Of a stretch of DNA of 64,000 nt, positions 32,745 to 45,000 are shown piece after piece. The translations under genes and the position numbers were made by a program. Positions within the stretch are counted from its first letter, which is position 1, and each line of letters opens with the position of its first letter. Under the pieces are notes generated by a model. That model made no database searches. It saw nothing but the letters and a program-made list of their open reading frames with translations, and had not been told where the DNA came from. Where the stretch lies: positions 18,186,495-18,250,494 of the forward strand of contig CM039465.1 in NCBI GenBank assembly GCA_022414725.1, read 5' to 3'. The DNA is from Microglena sp. YARC. Its lineage: Eukaryota > Chlorophyta > Chlorophyceae > Chlamydomonadales > Chlamydomonadaceae.

Positions 32745-33420
32745 AGAAAGGCATCCTCGTGTTCTGAATAGGCTCTGGCAATTTGGGCAGCCATGTCTGT
32801 GTTGTGAATGGGCTCTGGCGTTTCGGCCAGCCTTGTCGGTGATGTGAATGGACTCAGGCAACTCGGGAAGCCACGTCTGTCTTGTGAATGGACTCGGGCA
32901 ATTCGGGCAGCCATGTCTGTGTTGTGAATCGGCTCTGGAAATTCGGGAAGCCATCCTCAGGTTGTGAATGGGCTTGGGCACTTCGGGGAGCCTAGTCCAG
33001 GGCACTCCACATGGGTGTATTGGGTCAACGATGGCCTGTCGTTCATAGTGTATTGTAGTGTAACATTGTCGTGGGCAGGCCAGTGTTGATCCTTGGAATG
33101 CGGCAGGTGTGTTGTGTTTCACTATTTCTTTGGGGGCTTAGACATGGCAGCTTCCAGCCATCTCCATAGCCAGTTATTGGGTCAACGATGGCCTGTCGTC
33201 CACAATGTATTGTTGTATAACATAGTCGTGGGCAGGCCAGTGTTGATTCTTGGAAACGGTAGGTGTGTTGTGTTTCACTTTCTTTTGGGGGCTAGATATG
33301 GCAGCTTTCAGCCAGCTTGCAACTTCAATTCGTTACATAGCTTCAGCCAGGGCAATTTGGCTGCCCGCCGTTTCTCGGCAGATAAAAACAATTATACCAG
33401 GAAGTTAATGTAAACGCGAA
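32745..33420. repeat. Decayed echoes of exon 10 and a 155-bp doublet
   Basis: Five 55-60-bp units at 32750-33000 (TTGTGAATGGGCTCTGGCAA, TTCGGGAAGCCATGTCTGTG) copy the exon 10 segment for EWALAIREAIS. A doublet with GGTCAACGATGGCCTGTCGT follows at 33020-33330. Confidence 0.8.
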
Positions 33421-34230
33421 TAAATCACTGTCTTTCTTCCAGCCAGCTCCAATAGCCAGTTTATTGGGTCATTTAAATTTATCGTCTCATATAAATGCAC
33501 AATTAAAATGATCGTCCCTAATATACTGGTAAGAGATGATGATTTATTTATTATATTGTATAATTAAATTCCATAAATGATCAATGAAGCTAGAACTCAG
33601 GTAGCCCCCCAGTTGGTAAAACGATTGTTGGGTTCAGTTGTGGCCCTTCCTGTCACGGTTGGGCAAGTCCTGTTAGCCTATTTGGCCTACCCCGCCCTGG
33701 ACTGTCGCATACAGATACCTTTTAATACAGATACCTTTTAATACAGATACAGATACAGATACAGATACAGATACAGATACAGATACAGATACAGATACAG
33801 ATACAGATGCCTGATAGATCAGCTTTCAGACGTACTTGGTAGCTCTAGGTTTGGCCCAAGGACAAGGTAAGGGAGCTGCCTAGAAGCTGCTACCCGTAGC
33901 CCCCAAAAGATGCAGTGTTGTGTTTGTTAATCAGATGTGGACGAGTGCTATGATTGGCCCTGGCGAAAAGCTGGGAGCGCACTAAGCGAATTAGACAGTT
34001 TACAGACGTGTCCAGGTTAGGGGCCAGTTGTTTGGCCATCCCAAAGGTTAGTGTTGGTGGATTGGGCAAGACAAGTTTTGTTGTATTGTGGATTGGCCCT
34101 GCGCGATTCGGTAAGCCATTTCGGCGGCACGCGGCCGGGCATCTGTCTTTTGAGGAGATTGCTATGGAGGGGGATGCGAAGGGCACTGACATTTTGAACT
34201 TGACCAGAGATTTGTTTAGCTAGTCGTTAG
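33421..34230. repeat. Dispersed repeats G and H', ACAGAT repeat and another decayed exon 10 echo
   Basis: Repeat G at 33600-33710; (ACAGAT)n at 33716-33808; H' at 33826-33907; an exon 10 copy at 33932-34160 (GATGTGGACGAGTGCTATGA; CGCGATTCGGTAAGCCATTT) with in-frame stops. Confidence 0.75.
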
Positions 34231-35827
34231 CTTTTTTTTGCTTTGTGGGGGTGCTTTTCTTTTTGTTTATAAGCACAGAGTCTCATACACCCTCGCGGTG
34301 TCAAGTAGACTTTAACATGTAATGTAATGTAATGTAATGTAATGTTAGGGCTGCTCGCCGTCTTCAGCAGTAACAATAAATTCGGCAGTAACATTTATGG
34401 TGCTTTGCATTGAAATCTGAGATAGGAACTACGACAGATTTCAAAGAATCGATTCCCAAATATAGTCGCTGAAATGGCTACAATTGTTGTTCAATTGCAC
34501 ACATGTTTTATGCATAGTTGTTTACTTATTTGTGGTTTGTTGACAGTTCCCTTGACCCCAAAATGGTGACTCCCCAAAGTCTGAAGGTGCGGAGATGCCC
34601 CCAAGTCTGACACGAGAATGTAGAATGACTAAAAACAGTAGATAATATACAGAATGTTGAAACGTTGCTTTGCTTTTTCTTGCTTTTCTTTGCCATTGTT
34701 GGCCCAAGACAAGCTCGCTCTGCAATATCCTGCAGGGGTCTTACAACAAATCCTCAGAAAAGAAATGAAATATTGCAGCAAGCAAGCATTATTATCAGCA
34801 CTAATCCCATATTAGATGACCCCAGCAGATAACGATTGTGTACATTGCGTGGTTGTACCGCCGACAGCTAAACTGGAACTGGAAGTTTGCTATAGAAAAG
34901 TTGCCGGAGTTCCTATACGGTATGCATTATACCTGGAAATACTCAAAAGGAGCTCAGAGACCTCATCCAACCCTTCATAATCCTGTTGGGAGTCGTAAGT
35001 AAAACATCCACGGAAACAAGGGAGCAAGGCAAGCTGCTCGGAACATTCAATCAGATCCCGTAGTTGAAGAGAATGCAAGGAAAGCGTATAGATGCAGAGT
35101 GAAGAAAGATACACGGATTAATTACATTGCATTAAATTTCCACACGCAGTCCAGCGTTAACATCATAAGGTTTGACACACATGGATGTACTATGCATACA
35201 TATCGCCAAATCGTGTCAAATGAAACCTATGCTAGGTTCCAACGCTCTTACTCGGACAAATATAAAAATGAAGCACGAAAGCATGTCGGTCTATTCCAGT
35301 CCGAGGGTGGCCAATGGGGCTAAAGGGACATTAAATTGTCTAATACACTTAGAATGCTCCCTGGTTGCTGTGGTATCGCACGGGGGGACTTCTAATTTGA
35401 AGACGATGAGCAGCCCAGAGTTGGCTGAAAACCGTTAAACAACCATACAAGAACTTGCCGTACAAAAAATCGTCACCAGAAACTTTGAGTCGCATGAGGA
35501 CAATTCGGTCTGACCCACTTAAAGAGTTTTGCAGTTACGATGGCCACTAGTGTTTCAAGGTTGCGAATCTCGAGGTGAGGTCCACATGGGTCGAGGGTTT
35601 TCCCCCTGTATTAGCAGTACATTCGCTACCTGTTAGGGACACAGGTGACCATCATAAATGCAAACCGATACAATATGCTCCCTAAATCCCTGGTTCCCGT
35701 GGGTATCACACGGGGGGCCTTGGAATTGGCATAAGGTAAGCAGCCCAGAGTTGGCTGAAGAACCATGTAACAATACAAAATCAAATCCAATTCAGTCTCG
35801 GCGAATGAAACGCTGATTGCAGGTCCA
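34231..35827. other. No recognisable gene
   Basis: Mixed sequence with (GTAAT)n at 34318-34345 and single copies of repeats K and G (35290-35440, 35690-35775). Short open frames only. Confidence 0.6.
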
Positions 35828-36125
35828 TAAAGAAAGCTGCTACGTGTAGGCTCAATGACAAGGACAGGGAGCTGCCTAGAAGCTGCTACGTGTAGCCCTA
35901 AGGATGGAGACAGGGAGCTGCATAGAAGCTGCTACGTGTAGCCCCAAGGATAAGGACAGGGAGCTGCATAGAAGCTGCCACGTGTAGCCCCAAGGATGGG
36001 GACAGGGAGCTGCATAGAAGCTGCTACGTGTAGCCCCAAGGTCAGGTCAGGGAGCTGCATAGAAGCTGCTATGTGTAGCCCCAAGGTCGGGTCAGGGAGC
36101 TGCATAGAAGCTGCTGTGTGTAGCT
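35828..36125. repeat. Tandem array grown from the end of element H'
   Basis: About six units of 42-48 bp: GGGAGCTGCATAGAAGCTGC, TACGTGTAGCCCCAAGGA. The same motif forms one end of H' (33870-33905) and of MITE H. Confidence 0.9.
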
Positions 36126-36337
36126 GGAAAAAGGAAACAGTGAATGCAACAAGGGTACTACATTTTGTCATTTTGGTTTGCGCTTATTTTACGCATAAGA
36201 TAGGATGCATATATAGAAATAGCTGTCCGCATTCACGAGGATGGTGAAGTGCTTGGATCGCCACAAAGATTCATAGTTACGGAGCAGTTATGGAGTGCTG
36301 GCGAATATGTACTGCTTGCATGCTCCTTTCTCTGTAT

Positions 36338-36534
36338 CAGGGTACTACATTTTGTCATGTTGGGTTGCGCTTTTAACACAACTACCTCCTTTTGCGTTGC
36401 GCTATTGACGCAACTGAAAATGGAAATCTGCGCCCTGCGCCCAGAGGGAGTTAAAAAATTTGCGTCAATCGTGCAGTCGGGCTCCAAAACCTTGCGCGCT
36501 ACCACGCAATAGCGTGCGTCATGTAGTACCCTGC
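36338..36534. mobile_element. hAT-like MITE, family C, copy 1
   Basis: Ends CAGGGTACTACAT and ATGTAGTACCCTG. The core has CGCAACTGAAAATGGAAATC and CGCCCAGAGGGAGTT. A second partial 5' end lies at 36150-36200. Confidence 0.85.
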
Positions 36535-36729
36535 TGCCCACATCCTCTGCGGACTTCTCACACTAATCTCACTCACAATCGCCCCTCTTCAATTTTCAAC
36601 GAATTTACTTCAAAATTGAAGGCAATTTAATGAGAAACCAGAGAAAACCTGGCCCTCCCTATAAAGCCCCCCCAAAACCTGGTCCTCCGTACAAAGCCCC
36701 CCCCAAAACCTGGTCCTCCCTCTTGCAAG

Positions 36730-36903
36730 ATGTCTAGAGAGCACTCGCATCCGTGTCGTTCAACAACAATTCATGTCCCGAGAGGGGAGTCGATGATTAC
36801 CCAGCGGTCCCATCCACAGCCACAGCGGGTCGCCTATGGTGGCGACTTAGTACTCGCCAAGATTCCGCTACCGACCTGGGGGAAGTATTGCATTCTGCAG
36901 AAG
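36730..36903 (+). CDS. Candidate coding exon, unknown protein
   Basis: ATG after TTGCAAG opens 58 codons to a CAGAAG/GTTAGA donor (MSREHSHPCRSTTIHV .. DLVLAKIPLPTWGKYCILQK). The sequence is not repetitive, unlike its neighbours. I find no partner exon with a matching phase and no known motif, so it may be a chance frame. Confidence 0.2.
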
Positions 36904-37174
36904 GTTAGATGCGGAATTGCAACACACATGCATATATAACCTTGTCCTAATTCTTCTTCTTCTTCTTCCTCCCCTCCACCACCACCTCGCACAAACAGCA
37001 CCACCTTGTGTAAATGGGCGGGGCTGCCTGATTAAATGACCCAATGCGTGACCCTTGTTAGGAGCTTGTGTCTCATAGGGGCTCAACCTTGAATGATCAC
37101 ATTGCCCTGGACTTGAAGGCATACCGGGTATATACAACCCACTCTCCTCATGCAGGCCTGTAGCACGAACTCAG

Positions 37175-37300
37175 GGCCCCCGTCGGTAAAACGATTGTTT
37201 GGGGTTCAGTTCATCAATGCTTTTTCTTTGTAAGCCCTTCCTATCATGGTTGGGCAAGTCCCTTTAGCCTATTTGGCCTGCCCCTGGACTGTACATACAT
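37175..37300. repeat. Dispersed repeat G
   Basis: GTTTGGGGTTCAGTTCATCA through CATGGTTGGGCAAGTCCCTT and GCCCCTGGACTGTA. Other copies: 33600, 41620, 53170, 60640 and fragments at 2317, 23030, 23230, 24293, 35292, 49640. Confidence 0.85.
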
Positions 37301-37737
37301 ACATACAACCCATACATACAACCCTAATTATAAACATCTAATTAAGATGGTAAGGGGCGTTAATTCATAACAGGTTTATGAATGGGCGCTCGCCACGCAT
37401 GACCTCCAACTTAAACGCAAGGTCTCATGAAGTCATGGGTGCTCACCACTGTTTTGTTTTCTGCGACGCGTCATAAATTGAACGCTTAATTGCGACCTGC
37501 CAAGTGCGACAACGAGCTGCCCCTGAACCCCGCAGAGCTCAAAAAACAAAAGGCGGGGGTTCGGGGGGGGGGGGCGGGGGGTCGGGTGGGTGGAGGGCAA
37601 ATTTCTGACAAGTTTAGATGGACCCACCTGCGCCCGCACATGCAGTCACAGAATGGCTACACGTCACACAGTGGTGCTCGCTAAGTATGACCTCAACCCT
37701 AATCATAAACGCCTACTTACGGCCTGAGTGCTCGCCA

Positions 37738-38388
37738 CATGACCAGGGAACGGCAATGAACCAGGGAACGCACTGACATGACCAGGGAACGGCACTGACA
37801 TGACAGGGAACGGCAACTGATATGACTAGGGAACGGCACTGATATGACCAGGGAACGGCACTGATATGACCAGGGAACGGACTGACATGACCAGCGGAAC
37901 GGCACTGATATGACCAGGGAACGGCACTGATATGACCAGGGAACGGCACTGATATGACCAGGGAACGGCACTGATATGACCAGGGAACGGCACTGACATG
38001 ACCAGGGAACGGCACTGACATGACCAGGGAACGGCACTGATATGACCAGGGAACGGCACTGATATGACCAGGGAACGGCACTGACATGACCAGGGAACGG
38101 CACTGATATGACCAGGGAACGGCACTGATATGACCAGGAAACGGCACTGATATGACCAGGGAACGGCACTGACATGACCAGGGAACGGCACTGATATGAC
38201 CAGGGAACGGCACTGATATGACCAGGGAACGGCACTGATATGACCAGGGAACGGCACTGATATGACCAGGGAACTGCACTGACATGACTAGGGAACGGCA
38301 CTGATATGACCAGGGAACGGCACTGATATGACCAGGGAACGGCACTGATATGACCAGGGAACGGCACTGACATGACTAGGGAACGGCA
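37738..38388. repeat. 22-bp satellite grown from a MITE E end
   Basis: About 29 copies of GACCAGGGAACGGCACTGAT AT with C/T variants. The last unit (TAGGGAACGGCACTATGATA) is continuous with the terminus of MITE E, whose own end is AGGGA..GGCA.TATGATATC. Both long minus-strand frames over it (210 and 218 codons) are repeat products. Confidence 0.95.
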
Positions 38389-38540
38389 CTATGATATCGT
38401 ATGATATCATGTCATCATATGATATCATATGATGCCGGCAGTCTGACTTGGCTTGAGTTACCATTTAAATACAATATCATATGATGCATTTTTAATGATA
38501 TCAAACTGGCTTTGGTCAAAATTTGGACCATATTACCATT
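38380..38540. mobile_element. MITE family E, copy 3 (right end degraded)
   Basis: GATATCATATGATGCCGGCA, GTTACCATTTAAATACAATA and ATCATATGATGC match the other E copies in order. Confidence 0.8.
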
Positions 38541-38569
38541 AAGATAATCATTTACATAATTAAATGATG

Positions 38570-39215
38570 AAGGGGGGCAGTGATGAAGGGGGGTAGTGAT
38601 GAAGGGGGGTAGTGATGAAGTTCAGGAAGAAAGCAAGGTAGCTTTTTAGTTAACGCAGCTAAGGTAATGCCGCAGTACAGGTGGTTATGCGGTGCATGTG
38701 ATAATTCAACCACAGACATATTTGGACTATTTTGCTTACCGTATTTTGGTGTCGCAGCATAGGTCGTCCGCCTACAGGCCAACCAACCACACAGACGCAT
38801 GGACTAAAGGATTGCCATAAGGGAAACACTGCCACCCCCCTCCTCCCACCCCCATACTCCCCAAGGCTTCATTGAGCTGTGTGGGGTCTCTTGATCCGCT
38901 GATTACCGCCCCTGATTGAGGGAGCAAAGTAAGTATGACAGATGTACAGCAGGGCGGGCAAATTGGAGGCGGAGGAGGAGGGGGGGGAGGAGGAAAAGAA
39001 GGAGGGGAGGGGGAGGAGAAGTGGGAGGAGGAGGGGGAGGAGAAGTGGGAGGAGGAGTAGGAGGAGGGGGAGTCACATAAACCTGGTTTCAGGCTGACAT
39101 CCAACGCCACTCATTGTTCACATACATCACACCAAGCCACATCGCACCACGCCATGCCACACCACATCGCACCACAGCATGCAACTCCACGTCACACCAA
39201 ACATCACCACGCCAA
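38570..39215. repeat. Short G-rich and CAC-rich tandem repeats
   Basis: GATGAAGGGGGGTAGT (38571-38620), GGAGGAGGAGGGGGAG (38960-39070) and CACACCACATCGCACCACGC (39128-39210). No gene seen. Confidence 0.85.
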
Positions 39216-39429
39216 AACCTGCAGAGGGAGGCCGACCTCTAGTTACCGCCCTCAATGTAGCAGAGGCTCCACTGTTACAGTGGTCACACCGGATGCTGTC
39301 CCACTTTTACCTAAGGGTTTGGCGTCGACCCAGCCCTTCGTCCCACACCACCTGAGAATGAACCTGTGACATGAGCCGGTCACCACCAGTCACATCAGGC
39401 TGATACGGGTGGCTAGCCAGTCTGCGCTC

Positions 39430-39720
39430 ATCTGCCCCATGGCCAGCCTGTCCATGGCCCATCCATCACAAAACACGCAGGACACGCCTGTTCATAGCGA
39501 GTGTGCAGGACACGCCTGTTCATGGCCTGTTCACGCAGAACATGCCTGTTCATGCCCCTGTCCATTCATCACAACACACAGGACACAGGGCAGCGGGGCT
39601 GAACAACGTCCAGCCCCATATCTCAGCACAAGCACAGAGCATATGGAGTCAGGGCCGACCAGCATCTGAGACAAGTATAAGAACACACACAGGACATGTG
39701 GCAGCGGGGCTCAACTCCAT
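39430..39720. repeat. GGACACGCCTGTTCATGGCC repeat
   Basis: CAGGACACGCCTGTTCAT recurs four times at 39477-39565. A doublet with ACACACAGGACA..GGCAGCGGGGCT lies at 39575-39720. Confidence 0.8.
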
Positions 39721-40184
39721 CCAACACCCTATCCATCCATCACCAGCTTTCGCAGGTCGACTTCACAAAGCTGTGTGTGGTCTCTGATCAGCTTATTCAC
39801 ACTCATCTGGCCAGCAACCTGGCCTGCAACCTGGCCTTATCTGGCCACCATTTTTCTCTTGTTCTGGAGCCCCACCCTATCCATCACCAGCGTAGGCGGG
39901 GCTACTTCACAAAGCTGTGTGGGGCCTCTTGATCAGTTAATTCACACTCATCTGGCCAGCAACCTGGCCTGCAACCTGGCCTAATCTGGCCACCATTTTT
40001 CTCTTGTTCTGGAGCCTCACCCTATCCATCACCAGCGTACGCAGGGCGACTTTATGAAGCAGTGTGTGGCCTCTTGATCAGCTAATTCACACTCACATGG
40101 CCTGCAACCGGGCCTAATCTGGCCAACATTTTTCTCTTGTTCTGGAGCCCCACCCTATCCATCACCAGCGTACGCAGGGCGACT
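39720..40184. repeat. Downstream echoes of the last coiled-coil exon
   Basis: Three to four units of about 130 bp, containing GCAGGGCGACTTCATGAAGC, AGTGTGTGGCCTCTTGATCA and GCTAATTCACACTCA, copy the stop-codon end of exon 9 (40185-40260) and its 3' flank. Confidence 0.9.
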
Positions 40185-42003
40185 TCATGAAGCAGTGTGT
40201 GGCCTCTTGATGAGCTGATTCACACTCATCTGCCCACTGGCCAGCATCTGGATGTCCTTGCCCTTGATGTGGTCCATGGCTGAGCTTAGCTGCTGCCTTC
40301 GCATCGATGCTTCCATGTTTGCCATCTTGCGCTTGTCCTGGAGCCTCGCCCTGTCCATCATCAAGTATAAGACTTGGTTATACCAGTCAGATTCACAAGA
40401 GAGCACATACGAGCATTGCAATTCACGAGAAGGACGTTTTGAAGCCTTTTTTGGGCCTCTAGATATGATTAGCGCGTCGAAAATTCAAATTGCAACATTG
40501 CAAAATGCAACCATAAAAACACATTCGTACATGAAATATAATACTAATCCTGTCCAGCATAAAATGCAATACAATACTATACTATACCTGTCCATCATGA
40601 GCTTTCGCGAGGACTCATACTCTCCCATGATCTTGTCTAGCTGCCGCTGGCGCTCATACAGCTGCTGCTTCTGGAGGGAGTCAACCTGTGAAAGGTGTTT
40701 GGGGGGTGTTTGAGTGAGCAGGGTGTTTGAGTGAGGAGTTCCACATACCCTCGATCACCCACATCACCACCACCACCACCACCATTAATGCGCACCTTGT
40801 CCTGCCGCAGCTTCAGCTCAAATTCTGTATTGACCTGTTTGATGGCATTCTCCTTCTTTCTCTGCAGGTGCAGTTCCATCAACGCTTGATCCTTCGCTGC
40901 CGCCTTCTGCTTAATCATCTGCTTTCGCTGCTCCTCCAGGTCCGCGGCATGCTGGAACTTAGCGAGTCTCTCTTGCTCTTTGCGAATGTCACTCAGCCGC
41001 TTAGCTTCCTCATCACGCTTGCGCTGCTTCTCAAGTTTCATCTTGCGCTGCTCATTGGCCACCTCCTTCTGACGCATTGCTTGCCTCCTAGCCTCCACCA
41101 CCTGGAAACACGAGAAAAACAGAATGTTACATGATCTGCATAGTGCGAACTCACGCTGCTTCTCAAATTTCAACTTGCGCTGCTCATTGGCCTCCTCCTT
41201 CTGGCGCATTGCTTGCCTCTTAGCCTCCACCACCTGTAAACACGTAAAGAAACATTATGTTAAATTATTTGCATAGCATATACTCCCGCTGCTTCTCAAG
41301 TTTCATCTCGCGCTGCTCATTGGCCTCCTCTTTCTGACGCAACGCTTGCCTCTTAGCCCCCATCACCTGGAAATAAATAAAATAAATAGTACGCCGTATT
41401 ACGAGGCGTGAGGTTGAGGGGTCCACACCATTTGTTTGCACTGGGGCCAGCCACCATCACCTCGACATGTGTACAGTTTGGAAGCAAACGTATATTCAAA
41501 CAAACATACAGCCCATAAATATGTATGAACGTATATGCGTAAGGTCTTACATTCATAAGTCGACCCAAACATAGAAATGTGACAATAAATGTTATGTTCA
41601 ATGATCTGCACAGCACGAACTCTGGTCCCCCGAAATTTGCACTGTGTTTGGGTTCATTTCACCAGTGCTTGTTTTTTTGACTGCCTTTCCTGTTTTGAAG
41701 GTTGGGAAAGTCCCTTTAGCCTATTTGGCTACCCCTGGACTGGAAAATAGTCTTCATCACCTTGGCATTCACAGACATTGAGTGAGTGAGTGAGTGAGTG
41801 AGTGAGTGAGTCAGCCAGTCATTCATTCAGTCACTCAGCCAGCCAGCCATTCAGTCAATCAGTAAGTGAGTCAATCAGCCAGTCAGTCATGCAGCTAGCT
41901 AGCCAGCCAGTCAGTCAGTCAGCTAACCAGCCAGCCAGCCAGACAGCGAGTCAGTGAGTCTATGAATCGGTGAGTCAATCAGTCAGTCAGTCAGTCAGTC
42001 ATG

Positions 42004-42038
<35 letters not shown>

Positions 42039-45000
42039 TCAGTCAGTCAGCCAGCTAACCAGCCAGACAGCCAGACAGCGAGTCAGTGAATCTATGAATC
42101 GGTAAGTCAATCAGGCAGCCAGTCAATCAGTGAGTCAACTTGGCATTCGCAGACAGGGCGCTTGCAATCCGCTCCTCCGCCTTCTTCTTCTTCTTCTCCT
42201 TCTCTGCATTAATGCTACACCTGGGCATCAGGCGCCACAAATTTTAATGTTTCCATCTTCCAAATATCACACCTTGGCATTCGCAGACAGGGCGCTTGCA
42301 ATACGCTCCTCCGCCTTCTTCTTTTTCTCTGCATTGACCAACGCCATGTGCTTCTGCTCCTCCAAGAGCCTCTTGGCCCTCTCCTCATCCTTCCTCTCCA
42401 TATCTGCCTTCCGTAGTCGCACCTGGTGGTTGGGGGGGGGGGGGGGTAGGGTTTAGGGGGTGACCGTGAGGTTGAAAGATAATTTTATATGTTATTTAAA
42501 CAAAAAATAATGTTATTGTTTGTTTATATGTGTCATCAAAGTTGAGTCGGAGGGATTTGAACTCCCGACCTCAACATTCTGCTCCTCTAATACTCTCTCA
42601 GCCCGCTCCTCATCCTTCTTCTCCATCGCTGCCTTCAGGACCCGCAACTGATGGTTGGTTGGTTGGTTGGTTGGGGTTTGTCAGGGACGTGTTTTCAAGT
42701 CAAAAAGAGGAAATCTGATTACAATTTACGTTGTGCCTCCTCCCAGAACAGGATCCTTATTACGATTTTAGCGCTGAGCAAAGCGAAGCAAGGCGGGAAG
42801 CTCGGAAGCTCCTTTCAGCCTTTCTTAGGGGGGGTCCTTCAGGAAACATGGAATTATGGACGTCATATGTTACACACGTTTGTAACAACTTTGTCAAGCC
42901 TTTGAGCAACAAGTCTTGTACTAAAAGATTAGCTTAAATGACCTAAGTCAGAATTTTTGACATCATATTTTGCACATGGAATTATGGATGCCATATGTTA
43001 CACACGTTTGTAACAACTTTGTCAAGCCTTTCAAGTCAAGTCAGAATTGTTGACATCATATAGGTTAGCCAGCGGCATTCATGCATAGCGAGGCAAATAG
43101 ACCAGGCCACACACATTCAAGTGCTTCTCTAGCAGCCTGCTGCATGCATAGCACTGCAATGATATCAGATTAGCATCATAGGTGCATTCTAGCTCCTGGC
43201 AGCACCATGCCAAGTCTCCAAGTGGCTTCCGCGGGAACGTGGTCTGGGCGCCCCGCGCGGTTCGAGTTGCAGTATGGGAGTGGCAAAATAGGATGGCTCG
43301 TGAAGTTCTATGCAAAGTAGACTGGTGGCTGAGCCCAACCTCCTCTGCCTGCGCCCCATACATGTGTGTGTGTGTGTGTGTGTGTGTTGTGTGGTGGGGG
43401 GGGGGGGGGGGGGGGAGGGGTCTGTGTGTGTATATGTGTGTGTGTGCGTGTGTGACCCCGTCACTTTCCATCATCATGTCTGGAAGGTGAGTGAAGGGAG
43501 TGTGTGTGTGTGTGGAGGGGGTCTGTGTACATGTGTGTGCATTGTGGCTCAGTCAGTCAGTCAGTGTGTGTGTGTAGGAAAGGGGGGGGGGGGGGGGGGG
43601 GGGTCTGTGTATGTGTAGGTGTGGGTGTGGCTCAGTCAGTAAGAGGGTGTGGGTGTGGGTGCGCAGCCTCACCTCCTCTGCCTGCGCCTCTAAGATTGCT
43701 TCAGTCTCGAGCCTGGCCTGGTCAGACTTGTGCCTGCGCTCCATTTCGCGTGCATAGGCCTCCTTCTTCCTCCGCTTCTCCTCTTCCGCCTCATGCGCTG
43801 CCCTCTCCTTCTCACGACGGTGCCTTTCTTCCATCAAACGCTTCATCTGGCGCTCAAGCTCCTCCTCCTCCCGTGCCTTCTGCAGCTCAATGTCGCGTTG
43901 GCGAGCTTGCCATGCAACTTCACTCTCAAGCTTCTGGCGGGTTAAGGCTTTCGACCGCTTCTCAAGCTCGGCCATCTTCTGAGCCTGCTTGTCTGCTAGC
44001 TCCTTTCGGGAGATCTCAAACTGGACCATCTGTAGGTTTGAGTGCATGTGGGGTAGGATTGGTTTGAGTTATGAGTGTGTGACCAGTTATAACAGTTATT
44101 ATTTGGATTTATTGGGGGTAGTTGAAGGCTGATTGGGGCCTTGCACCTGCCTCTCAAGCTCAGCCATCTTTTGAGCTTGCTTGTCTGCTAGCTCCTTTCG
44201 GGAGATCTCAAACTGGACCATCTGTGGGGTTCGAGTGCATGTGGGGTTGGATTAGTTTTGGCTTATGAGTGTATGATTCTGCAGCTCAATGTCGTGTTGG
44301 CGAGCTTGCCATGCAACTTTACTCTCTAGCTTTTGGCGGGTTAATGCTTTCGACCGCTTTTCAAGCTTGGCCATCTTTTGAGCCTGCTTGTCTGCTAGCT
44401 CTTTTGGGGAGATCTCAAGCTGGACCATCTGTGGGGCGTGTGAGTGCACGTTAGGTTTGGGATGATTGGAGGCTGATTGGGGCCACAAATTGATTGCACC
44501 TTCCTCTCAAGCTCAGCATCTTTTGAGCCTGCTTGTCTGCTAGCTCCTTTCGTGAAATCTCAAACTGGACCACCTGTGTGGCGTTCGAGTGCATGTTAGA
44601 TTATATGATGTACGAGTTTTGAACAGCAATATGATATCATATAATATCATGTCATCATATGATATCATATGATGCCGGCAGTTTGACTAGGCTAAAGGTA
44701 CCATTTATATACAATATTGCGTGATGCAATTTGTAAGATTTGGGGTGATTGGATGCTGATTGGGGCCTTGCACTCACTCCTTAACCTTTGCCATCTTGCC
44801 AGCCTGCTTGATTTCTACCTTCTTTCAGGAGATCTGAAACTTAAGCATCTGTGGGTTATGAGTATGATATCATATGATATCATAATTGCCTTAGGTCATC
44901 ATACGATATGCCGGTCCCTGATTATCAGAAGCACACAAGAATAAAGGGGCTATCATCACGAAGAGGGAGTGTTATAGCCAAGGTACTAGCGCGCAAGGTT

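Noticed and set aside
37713..38373. Two overlapping minus-strand open frames of 210 and 218 codons
   Set aside because: They are translations of a 22-bp satellite (period not a multiple of three, so all frames cycle through the same peptides); no start context or splice sites.
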